Source: DATFWC01 sp045801465 (GTDB lineage: Bacteria; Pseudomonadota; Alphaproteobacteria; Rhizobiales; Xanthobacteraceae). From it: DNA of 10,797 bases. Location of the stretch: NCBI GenBank assembly GCA_045801465.1, contig JBJMSU010000205.1, positions 1 through 10,797 of the forward strand. Direction: 5' to 3'. Every line of letters begins with the position of its first letter. The stretch's first letter is position 1. The notes under the pieces were generated by a model. That model ran no database searches, was not told the DNA's origin, and saw only the letters and a program-made list of their open reading frames with translations. A program made the translations under genes and the position numbers. This document shows, piece by piece, positions 1 to 5,541 of the stretch.

Positions 1-193
1 GATCCACGTCGTAGCCGACGATGCCGTTTTCGCCCTGCCGTGAGCTGAACGGCGGCGACGTTTCGCTGACGCCGACGAGCAGGCGCCCGCGCGCCATGAT
101 CTCGTCGAGCTTGTCGGCGACGGCAATGTTGCCAGGGACGGAGGCAGCAACAAGGCCCAGAAAGAGTTTCAATATCCGCCGCGAGAACTGCAT
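1..193 (-). CDS. Amino-acid-type ABC transporter substrate-binding protein, N-terminal part (cut by window edge)
   Basis: The first 64 residues are visible; the gene runs off the left edge. It opens with MQFSRRILKLFLGLVAAS, a basic stretch followed by a hydrophobic core, which is a Sec signal peptide ending near IAVADK. After that comes DEIMARGRLLVGVSETSPPF, then a segment ending GIVGYDVD. The pattern 'L..I..RG.L.VGV....PPF....G...GYDVD' is the classic start of periplasmic binding proteins of the SBP_bac_3 family, which bind polar amino acids or related small acids for ABC importers. The ATG at 193 is the only plausible start, since no ATG or GTG lies just upstream in frame; GGAG sits directly against it, a poor spacing. 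It lies downstream of the NMT1-type binding protein on the same strand, separated by a small hairpin repeat, so co-transcription is uncertain. Ligand and permease are not visible. Confidence 0.85.
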   Translation of the reverse strand, partial: MQFSRRILKLFLGLVAASVPGNIAVADKLDEIMARGRLLVGVSETSPPFSSRQGENGIVGYDVD

Positions 194-237
194 CTCCGAA
201 ATCCTGTCTGCCAGGTTGACGACCGCCGCGCTGTTGA

Positions 238-264
238 GTCATTCCCCGCCTCCGCGGGGACGAC
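238..264. repeat. Short palindromic intergenic repeat, possible terminator
   Basis: A perfect 6-bp stem CCCCGC/GCGGGG (244-249 with 254-259, loop 250-253) is flanked by GTCATT on the left and ACGAC on the right. It lies 11 bases after the stop codon of the minus-strand NMT1-type gene. From memory this resembles a very common intergenic repeat of Bradyrhizobium-like genomes (GTCATTCCCCGC...GCGGGGACGAC). It could act as a weak terminator between the two binding-protein genes, but there is no T run. Confidence 0.6.
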
Positions 265-273
265 GCATAAACA

Positions 274-1251
274 TTACCGCGCCCTGGGCAAGAATTTCTC
301 GGTAACCAGCGTGGTCATGTCGGGCTCCTTCGGCAGCATGCCCATTTCCACGAACGAGCGCGCCAGCACGTCGAGCGCGGCGGGATTAAACTTGCCGGTC
401 CGGTTGAACATGCCCATGAGCTCGTCGTAGTCGCGCGTGGCGAGTCCCGGCGAGACTTCTGCCGTGCGGCGCACGATGTCGATCGTCTGCTCCCGGTTGG
501 CATGCATATGGGCGACGGTGTCGAACCAGCCCGCGAGGAACGCGCGCACCGCATCGCCGTTCTGCTCGGCGAAATCGCGCCGCGCATAGAAGACGTAGAT
601 GTGAAACGTCTTGATGCGGTCGCCGAACTGCACCAGCACGCGGCCGGCGCCTTCCTCCTCCAGCCGGTATCCGGCGTTCGCCTCGACGATCATGCCGTCG
701 ATCTGGCGCGTCTTCAGCGCCGCCATCTGCGCCGCCGTGGTGCCGAGCGGGGCGAGGTTGATGCCCTCCGGCCCCCAGCCGAGCTGGCGCGAGAGCTCGC
801 GGCCGAGCCAATGGGTGAGCGAGCCCTTGCTCGAGATGCTGATCGTCCGCCCCTTGAGATCTTCGGCCGCCTTGATCGGGCTGTCCTTCGGGATCGCCAG
901 CAGCACCGAGTAGGGCGCGTCCGCCATGGCGGCGACGCCGATCTCGGGCGCTCCCTTGGCCACGAAGGCAAGCTCGGGCCCCGAGCCGATGCCGATGTCG
1001 ATGGCGCTCGCCGCGATCGCCTGCTGCACGCGCGGGCCGCCGCCGAAGCTGATCACCTCGAGATCGACGCCGTGTTTCTTGAAGATGCCGCCCTCGCTGC
1101 CGACCTGCAGCGGCACGAACTGGAATGTTCCCGCCTGCGGCTGCCCGACCCGAACCTTGGTTTGCGCCTGCGCGTCCCAATCGGATGCGACCGCAAGGAT
1201 GGCGGCGATGGCGAGGCAGGCCAGTATTCGTGACCGCATGGTCGTCTTCAT
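274..1251 (-). CDS. NitT/TauT-type (NMT1/SsuA-like) ABC transporter substrate-binding protein
   Basis: A 325-residue exported binding protein. Residues 1-30 form a signal peptide (MKTTMRSRIL, a hydrophobic core, then DAQAQ). The mature part starts TKVRVGQPQAGTFQFVPLQV and continues GSEGGIFKKHGVDLEVISF, then GGGPRVQQAIAASAIDIGIG. The sequence '.P...A...G.FKK.G.D.E' followed by a pocket segment with AIDIG is diagnostic of the NMT1/SsuA family, whose members bind nitrate, sulfonates, thiamine precursors or aromatic acids in the periplasm for an ABC importer. No ATPase or permease lies beside it, so it is an orphan here and its ligand is unknown. Start choice: the ATG at 1251 gives a normal signal peptide but has only GGGG directly upstream. 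An in-frame ATG at 1350 has a better Shine-Dalgarno (GAGGG, 7 bases) but would add 33 polar residues before the signal peptide; I judge it less likely. The gene is divergent from the dehydrogenase at 1512. Confidence 0.88.
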   Translation of the reverse strand: MKTTMRSRILACLAIAAILAVASDWDAQAQTKVRVGQPQAGTFQFVPLQVGSEGGIFKKHGVDLEVISFGGGPRVQQAIAASAIDIGIGSGPELAFVAKGAPEIGVAAMADAPYSVLLAIPKDSPIKAAEDLKGRTISISSKGSLTHWLGRELSRQLGWGPEGINLAPLGTTAAQMAALKTRQIDGMIVEANAGYRLEEEGAGRVLVQFGDRIKTFHIYVFYARRDFAEQNGDAVRAFLAGWFDTVAHMHANREQTIDIVRRTAEVSPGLATRDYDELMGMFNRTGKFNPAALDVLARSFVEMGMLPKEPDMTTLVTEKFLPRAR

Positions 1252-1269
1252 CCCCAATGGCAGAGGGTC

Positions 1270-1298
1270 ATTAGAGCGGCGTTCCGATCGGTCCGCCA
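1270..1298 (-). promoter_or_regulatory. Candidate promoter with a 20-bp near-palindrome for the NMT1-type gene
   Basis: On the minus strand TCTAAT (complement of 1270-1275) matches the -10 consensus at five of six positions and ends about 18 bases before the ATG at 1251. Directly upstream, 1278-1297 is a near-palindrome: GGCG, two unpaired bases, the perfect CCGATCGG core, two unpaired bases, CGCC (8 of 10 pairs). No good -35 box is found, which fits a promoter needing an activator bound at the palindrome. This is inference from position and symmetry only. Confidence 0.3.
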
Positions 1299-1321
1299 CT
1301 GGAATCGCGTCGCCGGGACTG

Positions 1322-1391
1322 GTGCCCCGCTTCCGAAGTTCGTGATACATCGCAGCACCCTCTGACACGAACTTCGGAAGCAAAGGGGCAC
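1322..1391. repeat. Long inverted repeat 1 (16-bp perfect stem plus 7-bp outer stem)
   Basis: GCTTCCGAAGTTCGTG at 1329-1344 is exactly complementary to 1366-1381. Outside it GTGCCCC (1322-1328) pairs with GGGGCAC (1385-1391), leaving only AAA (1382-1384) unpaired on the right arm. The loop is 1345-1365 (21 nt). The total is 23 paired bases with one bulge, far beyond chance for this length. It lies between divergent genes and is not followed by a T run, so an operator or structured leader is more likely than a terminator. On the minus strand the loop carries GAGGG followed 7 bases later by ATG. Confidence 0.85.
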
Positions 1392-1400
1392 TAGCAAGCC

Positions 1401-1406
1401 TATGAT
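1401..1406 (+). promoter_or_regulatory. Candidate -10 element for the dehydrogenase gene
   Basis: TATGAT matches the -10 consensus at five of six positions and lies between the two inverted repeats. Transcription from it would begin near 1413, right at the left foot of inverted repeat 2, and the -35 position would fall on the right arm of inverted repeat 1. No recognisable -35 hexamer is present. Inference only. Confidence 0.3.
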
Positions 1407-1411
1407 TGCAG

Positions 1412-1481
1412 TGCCGCTTTCGATTTGAAGTTCCTCGAACGAGCTTGCCGCAACTGTTGTATGAACTTCAAATCAGCGGCA
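1412..1481. repeat. Long inverted repeat 2 in the leader of the dehydrogenase gene
   Basis: GATTTGAAGTTC at 1422-1433 is exactly complementary to 1463-1474. Outside it TGCCGCT (1412-1418) pairs with AGCGGCA (1475-1481), leaving TTC (1419-1421) as a bulge on the left arm; the loop is 1434-1462. The architecture (inner perfect stem, 3-nt bulge, 7-bp outer stem) mirrors inverted repeat 1, and both stems contain GAAGTTC. It ends 30 bases before the dehydrogenase ATG and, if transcribed, would fold in the 5' leader. Confidence 0.8.
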
Positions 1482-1498
1482 GCCGATACGCGAATGGC

Positions 1499-1504
1499 AG
1501 GAGG
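1499..1504 (+). promoter_or_regulatory. Shine-Dalgarno deciding the dehydrogenase start
   Basis: A perfect AGGAGG lies 7 bases before the ATG at 1512. It overrides in-frame upstream starts at TTG 1425, ATG 1461 and ATG 1494, whose extra residues do not belong to the Rossmann fold. Confidence 0.75.
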
Positions 1505-1511
1505 GCCGGGG

Positions 1512-2264
1512 ATGACGGCATCGGCGGCGTTGGTGACGGGGGCCTCCTACGGCGTGGGCGCCGCGACCGCCCTGGCGCTGGCGCGCGCAGGCTTCGACGT
1601 CGCGGTTTCGGCGACGCGGCTCGACCATCTCGCCGGCACGATGGGACGGCTCAAATCGCTGAACGTGCGCGCCGTGCCGGTCGTGCTCGATCTGCGCGCG
1701 CCGGAAAGCATCGAGGCGGCCTTTGCAAAGGTGACTGCCGAATTCGGCGCTCTCGACGTGCTCGTCAACAATGCCGGCGCCATGGTGCAGAAAGCCGCCG
1801 TGGACGTCACGCAGGCCGAATGGGATGAGGTCTTCAACACCAACGTCACCGGGCCGTTCTTCCTGAGCCAGCGTTTTGGCCGCGACCTGATCGAGCGCGG
1901 CCGCTCCGGCGTGCTCGTCAATATTGCCTCCACCCACGGCCTCGTCGGCGCGGCCGGACGGTCGACCTACGGCATCTCCAAGGCAGCCGTGATCCATATG
2001 ACGAAAATGCTGGCGATCGAGTGGGCCGAGCACGGCATCAGGGTCAACGCGGTCGCGCCCGGGCGGCTCGATACGCCGTCGCCGTCGCGCGCCGATACCC
2101 TGTCCGATCCGGGTTACATGCAGGCCATGCTCAAGCGCATTCCGCTGCACCGCCTGGCCACTGCCGAAGAGGTGGCGGCGGCGGTGTGCTATCTCGCCGG
2201 CCCCGGTGCCGCCTCGATCACCGGTCACACGCTGGTGCTGGACGGCGGCTTGACCTCAGCATGA
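1512..2264 (+). CDS. Short-chain dehydrogenase/reductase (classical SDR)
   Basis: A 250-residue NAD(P)-dependent oxidoreductase of the classical SDR type, the usual length for the family and cytoplasmic (no signal peptide). The nucleotide-binding TGxxxGxG motif is TGASYGVG at residues 9-16, NNAG is at 86-89, and the catalytic tetrad is complete: Asn111, Ser140, Tyr153, Lys157 (YGISK). The C-terminal 'TGHTLVLDGG' is typical of the FabG/3-oxoacyl-reductase-like branch, but that branch covers sugar, steroid and acyl substrates, so the substrate is not assigned. The start at 1512 has a perfect Shine-Dalgarno and puts the first beta strand at once (ALVTGAS). It is divergent from the NMT1-type binding protein and 82 bases upstream of a cytochrome c gene on the same strand. 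Its leader holds inverted repeat 2, so RNA structure or a bound regulator could control it. Confidence 0.93.
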   Translation: MTASAALVTGASYGVGAATALALARAGFDVAVSATRLDHLAGTMGRLKSLNVRAVPVVLDLRAPESIEAAFAKVTAEFGALDVLVNNAGAMVQKAAVDVTQAEWDEVFNTNVTGPFFLSQRFGRDLIERGRSGVLVNIASTHGLVGAAGRSTYGISKAAVIHMTKMLAIEWAEHGIRVNAVAPGRLDTPSPSRADTLSDPGYMQAMLKRIPLHRLATAEEVAAAVCYLAGPGAASITGHTLVLDGGLTSA

Positions 2265-2346
2265 TGCGGCGGCGCGCTCGTTTGCTTTCCTCCCCCGCGC
2301 CGATATTGTTCGCTTGAACGGCTGCTCGTGGCCGAGGGGGAGTGTC

Positions 2347-3279
2347 ATGAAGCATTTCATCCGCGTCCTGGTGCTTGCGCTCCTGCCGTTGTCGGCGGCT
2401 GCGGCCGAGGACCTGGACTGGGCGTACCCGGTCACCCCGAAGGCCGAGCCGCTCGACAATGTCGTCTTGAAACAGATGCCCGGCAGCAGCCGGCAATACA
2501 CGCAGGCGCAGATCGACGATCCATTCAACGCGCCGGACTGGTATCCGGACGAGCATCCGCCGATGCCGCCGATCGTCGCGCACGGGATCAAGCCTGCCGT
2601 GCAGGCCTGCGCTCGCTGTCATCTGCCATCGGGCGACGGTCACCCGGAATCATCGAGCCTCGCCGGCCTTCCGGTTCTGTACAGCATCCGCCAGATGGCC
2701 GCCTTCAAGAACGGCGAGCGAAAAGGTATCCGCACGACCAACATGGCCGCGTTCGCCAAGGCCATGTCGGATGACGACGTGCGTGCCGCCGCCGAATATT
2801 TCGCCGCGCTCAAGCCGAACGTTTGGACCAAAGTCATCGAGACCGGTACCGTGCCGAAAACCTACGTCGGCGCCGGCGCCATGCGTTTTGCCGTGCCCGA
2901 GGGCGGCACCGAGCCGATCGGCAATCGCATCATCGTGTTGCCGCAAGACCGGGAGCGGGCGCACAGCCGCGACGCGCATTCAGGCTTCATCGACTACGTG
3001 CCGGTGGGGAGCATCGCCAAAGGGCAGGCATTGGTCGCGACCGGCGGCGGCGGCAAGACGATTCCCTGCGCCATCTGCCACGGCCAATCCCTCAAGGGCC
3101 TCGGCGAGGTGCCGGGCATTGCCGGACGCCCGCCGATCTACACCGTGCGCCAGCTTAACGACATGCAGAAGGGCAATCGCACCGGCAGCCTGGTCGAATT
3201 GATGAAGGCGGTCGTCGCGCCATTGACCGTCGACGACATGGTGGCGGTCGCCGCCTACCTGGGCTCGCTGGAGCCGTAG
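2347..3279 (+). CDS. Exported dihaem c-type cytochrome
   Basis: A 310-residue periplasmic electron carrier. Residues 1-20 are a signal peptide (MKHFIRVLVLALLPLSAAAA). Two CxxCH haem-attachment sites are present: CARCH at 88-92 and CAICH at 241-245. Each is followed by the class I pattern of a glycine-rich loop, 'L.G.P..Y..RQ...' and a distal Met before 'D(D)..A.A.YLG/FAAL'; Met140 and Met286 are the likely sixth ligands. The two haem domains are similar and separated by about 75 residues, as in cytochrome c4/c553-like dihaem proteins, though the linker and the 65-residue N-terminal lead are longer than in small c4 proteins. The ATG at 2347 has GGGGGAG 5 bases upstream; a TTG at 2314 would extend it but spoils the signal peptide. 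It follows the SDR gene by 82 bases. SDR enzymes do not pass electrons to cytochromes, so its donor is probably encoded elsewhere. Confidence 0.93.
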   Translation: MKHFIRVLVLALLPLSAAAAEDLDWAYPVTPKAEPLDNVVLKQMPGSSRQYTQAQIDDPFNAPDWYPDEHPPMPPIVAHGIKPAVQACARCHLPSGDGHPESSSLAGLPVLYSIRQMAAFKNGERKGIRTTNMAAFAKAMSDDDVRAAAEYFAALKPNVWTKVIETGTVPKTYVGAGAMRFAVPEGGTEPIGNRIIVLPQDRERAHSRDAHSGFIDYVPVGSIAKGQALVATGGGGKTIPCAICHGQSLKGLGEVPGIAGRPPIYTVRQLNDMQKGNRTGSLVELMKAVVAPLTVDDMVAVAAYLGSLEP

Positions 3280-3317
3280 AAGATTCGTCGACGCCGTCAC
3301 TGCACGGCCTCTCGACT

Positions 3318-3464
3318 GTCATCCCGGGCGCAGCGCAGCACGAAGCGTAGCGGAGTGGTGCGCTGCAGACCGGGACCCAGGTCTCCCTGCCGTGCGATTG
3401 ATTGCTGACACTGGGATACATGGATCCCGGATCGGCTCGCTTACCGCGAGCCGTCCGGGATGAC
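3318..3464. repeat. Composite palindromic intergenic repeat between convergent genes
   Basis: GTCATCCCGG (3318-3327) and its exact complement (3455-3464) bound the element. Inside are two hairpins. One is GCAGCGCAGCAC (3330-3341) with 3355-3366, 11 of 12 pairs. The other is ATCCCGGA/CGGCTCGC (3424-3431, 3433-3440) with 3446-3461, 16 pairs and one bulged T. From memory this is a widespread Bradyrhizobium-type repeat rather than a gene. It fills the gap between the cytochrome and DapA-like stop codons and could terminate transcription from both sides, but has no T runs. Confidence 0.75.
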
Positions 3465-3472
3465 GGCGCATT

Positions 3473-4387
3473 TCACCAGCCGCGCGGCTCATCGCGCAGG
3501 GCCGGCAAGGCGGCAAGCTCAGCGGCGAGCTTCTCATAGGCGCTGCCGTCGAGCGGCAGCAGCGGCGGCCGCGGCTCGCCGCAATCGCGTCCCATGATGC
3601 GCAGGGCGGCTTTCAGGCCCGCCGGTCCGCGGCTTTTGCTCACTTGGCGCAAGGCCGCCACCTGTTCCTGCACCGGGCGCGCTGCGAAAAACTTTTGCTC
3701 GCGGCAGAGCTCGTAGAGCCGGCGCACCAGGCGTGGCGCGATGGCCGCAAGGCTCGAGAACATGCCGGTTGCGCCGATGGCGCCGGCCGACACCATGTGC
3801 TCCGTCCCGGACAGCAGCTGGAAATCGGGCCGCCGGCGCGGCGCCTCGGTCATCAACTCGATCATGAACTGCCAGTCCAGGCTGAGGTCCACCACGCCGG
3901 CAAAGTTGGGCAGTTCGGCAATGAGCTTGAGCATAAGCTCGGTCGTCACCTTGGTGCCGGCCATCTCTTCGGGCGCGTTGTCGACGAACAGCGGGAGGTC
4001 GACCGCCGCGCCGATCTGCACAAAGTGCTCGAGGAGCATGGTTTGCGGCGGCGTCCAGTAGTACGGCGTGGTGGCGACGACGGCGGCGGCGCCTGCCGCT
4101 TGCGCGTCGCGCGCCAATTGGGCCGCGATGGCGGTGCCGGCATTGCTCACATGGGCGATCATCGGCACCCGGCCCCGCACCCGCTCGATCGCGAAGGCGA
4201 GCACGCCGCGCTTTTCGTCTTCCGACAGGCTGACGGATTCGGCCGCATGCATCGGCAGCGCCAGCGCATCCGCGCCATGGCGCAAATGAAAGTCGATCAA
4301 TTGGCCGAAGCGATCGAAGTCGATGCGATGATCGCCGGTGAAAGGCATCACCGGCGTGTGCACGAGGCCTGGACGAACAGCATGCAT
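3473..4387 (-). CDS. DapA-like (dihydrodipicolinate synthase family) protein lacking the catalytic Tyr and Lys
   Basis: A 304-residue TIM-barrel protein of the DHDPS/N-acetylneuraminate lyase family. Family marks are the N-terminal 'HTPVMPFTGDHRIDFDRFGQLIDFHL', residues 9-34 (short excerpt: TPVMPF), 'AESVSLSEDEK' at 49-59, 'TTPYYWTPP' at 106-114 and 'GATGMFSS' at 205-212. It aligns without gaps to its upstream neighbour (same length, same PxGW ending). However, the catalytic tyrosine position is Asp136 (FVDNAPE) and the Schiff-base lysine position is Val166 (GVVDLS). Both active-site residues of this aldolase class are therefore gone, so a lyase reaction by the usual mechanism is unlikely. 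It could be a binding or regulatory partner of the neighbour or have a different chemistry. The start at 4387 is 7 bases after the neighbour's stop, suggesting translational coupling; a longer frame to 4429 would overlap that gene. The frame is intact with normal codon use, so it is not a pseudogene by sequence. Confidence 0.88.
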   Translation of the reverse strand: MHAVRPGLVHTPVMPFTGDHRIDFDRFGQLIDFHLRHGADALALPMHAAESVSLSEDEKRGVLAFAIERVRGRVPMIAHVSNAGTAIAAQLARDAQAAGAAAVVATTPYYWTPPQTMLLEHFVQIGAAVDLPLFVDNAPEEMAGTKVTTELMLKLIAELPNFAGVVDLSLDWQFMIELMTEAPRRRPDFQLLSGTEHMVSAGAIGATGMFSSLAAIAPRLVRRLYELCREQKFFAARPVQEQVAALRQVSKSRGPAGLKAALRIMGRDCGEPRPPLLPLDGSAYEKLAAELAALPALRDEPRGW

Positions 4388-4394
4388 GCGGAAA

Positions 4395-5309
4395 TTACCA
4401 GCCGTGCGGCTCGGTATCGAGAATGCCAAGGGCTTCGAGCTCTTTGTGGATGTAGGCTTGGCGCTCCTTGCTGGCGGTCGGCAGCGGCGGCCGGGTCGGA
4501 CCGACAGGACGTCCCATGATCACCATCCCGCCTTTCAGCGACGACGGATACTGGTCGCGGAACAGGAGCCACAGGCGCGTCATCTTGTATTGCAGCTCGC
4601 GCGCGCGCGCCCACTCGCCCGCCGTGCAGGCGTCGAACAGCTGCGTGCACAGATTGGGACAGATCGATCCGGCCGCCGAATAGGACCCGACGCCGCCCAG
4701 CGGCACCGAAGGCAGAAGAAACTCGACGCCGGTCAGCATCGCAAAGTCCGCCCGCAGCGCCAGCGCGGCGCGCGCGATTTCCAGGAATTTCTCGCTGTTG
4801 AAGCTCGCCTCCTTGACGCCGACGAAGTTCGGCAGCCGCTGGATGAGGCGTGACATCAGCTCGCCGGTGATCTCGACGCCGGCGAGATAACTCGGCGAAT
4901 TGTAGGAGAGGACCGGCAGATCGATTGACCGGCACAGATGCGTGAAATAGGCATCGATCGCCTCGAGCGAGGGATTCCAGAAATACGGCGTGATGGCGAG
5001 AATCCCGTCGGCGCCGATCTTCTGCGCATGGCGCGCAAGCTCCATCGTGTCTTCGACCGCGAGCGCGCTGACGTGGATCGTCACCGGGATACGCTTGGCC
5101 ACCACCTTGACGGCCGCTTCGGCGAACAGCTTGCGTTCCGCGATGGTGAGGTTGAGCGACTCTCCCTTGTGGTGCGGCCAGGAGATGGCGGTTGCGCCGG
5201 TGCGTACGTGGAAGTCCAGCACCCGCTCGAAGGTCGCAAGATCGAGGCTGAAATCGTCCTTGAGCGGCGTCACCGGACTTTGCATGACGCCTCTGAACCG
5301 AGCGGTCAT
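4395..5309 (-). CDS. DapA-like (dihydrodipicolinate synthase family) aldolase with intact Tyr/Lys
   Basis: A 304-residue class I aldolase-type TIM barrel. It begins MTARFRGVMQSPVTPLKDDF, the family start, with GGAAGG 4 bases before the ATG at 5309. The catalytic tyrosine is Tyr136 (SYNSPS) and the Schiff-base lysine Lys166 (GVKEAS), so carbon-carbon bond lysis or synthesis with a 2-oxo acid is expected. It is probably not the lysine-pathway enzyme: the GTTGES loop that holds the pyruvate carboxylate in DapA reads HHKGES (46-51), and the Arg of the YNVPSRTG loop is absent (YNSPSYLAG). Such relatives act on sugar acids, hydroxyproline products or aromatic side chains; the substrate cannot be told here. 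It is the first gene of a two-gene unit with its inactive-looking paralogue 7 bases downstream. A frame open to 5468 is only an N-terminal extension without family character. Confidence 0.92.
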   Translation of the reverse strand: MTARFRGVMQSPVTPLKDDFSLDLATFERVLDFHVRTGATAISWPHHKGESLNLTIAERKLFAEAAVKVVAKRIPVTIHVSALAVEDTMELARHAQKIGADGILAITPYFWNPSLEAIDAYFTHLCRSIDLPVLSYNSPSYLAGVEITGELMSRLIQRLPNFVGVKEASFNSEKFLEIARAALALRADFAMLTGVEFLLPSVPLGGVGSYSAAGSICPNLCTQLFDACTAGEWARARELQYKMTRLWLLFRDQYPSSLKGGMVIMGRPVGPTRPPLPTASKERQAYIHKELEALGILDTEPHGW

Positions 5310-5485
5310 TGCGCCTTCCAGTCGGTTAATGGACGCGTGATGGACGAAAGCATAGGGTGGGTCGCGAAATTGAGCCACAGGACGCGAGGTTCGACAACCC
5401 ATTGCGAATGTGGACCGGCATGACCAGATGCGGTCGAGGGATGATGACAGGCGGGGCGGGTTAACCACGAAGTGCCATCTTCAAG

Positions 5486-5491
5486 TTGACA
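5486..5491 (+). promoter_or_regulatory. Candidate -35 box upstream of the DUF459 gene
   Basis: A perfect TTGACA lies 50 bases before the ATG at 5542. At the expected distance the -10 region reads only CCGATT or GGCCGA, a poor match, so the promoter call is weak. The 5310-5541 gap must hold the promoters of both this gene and the divergent DapA-like pair. Confidence 0.3.
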
Positions 5492-5541
5492 TTTTGTGGC
5501 TCTAATGGCCGATTGCGCAGGTGGTCCGGCGAGGATCTGCG

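Noticed and set aside
1252..1383. N-terminal extension of the NMT1-type gene as its main start
   Set aside because: It would put about 44 polar residues before a normal signal peptide; kept only as an alternative (ATG 1350) because of its good Shine-Dalgarno.
1322..1481. Inverted repeats as ends of an insertion sequence
   Set aside because: No transposase fits between or beside them and no target-site duplication was seen; a small non-autonomous element remains possible.
3473..4387. Second DapA-like gene as a pseudogene
   Set aside because: Full length, no frameshift or stop, codon use like its neighbours; only the catalytic residues are changed.
5310..5468. 53-residue N-terminal extension of the intact DapA-like gene
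   Set aside because: No family similarity in the extension, and GGAAGG precedes the ATG at 5309.
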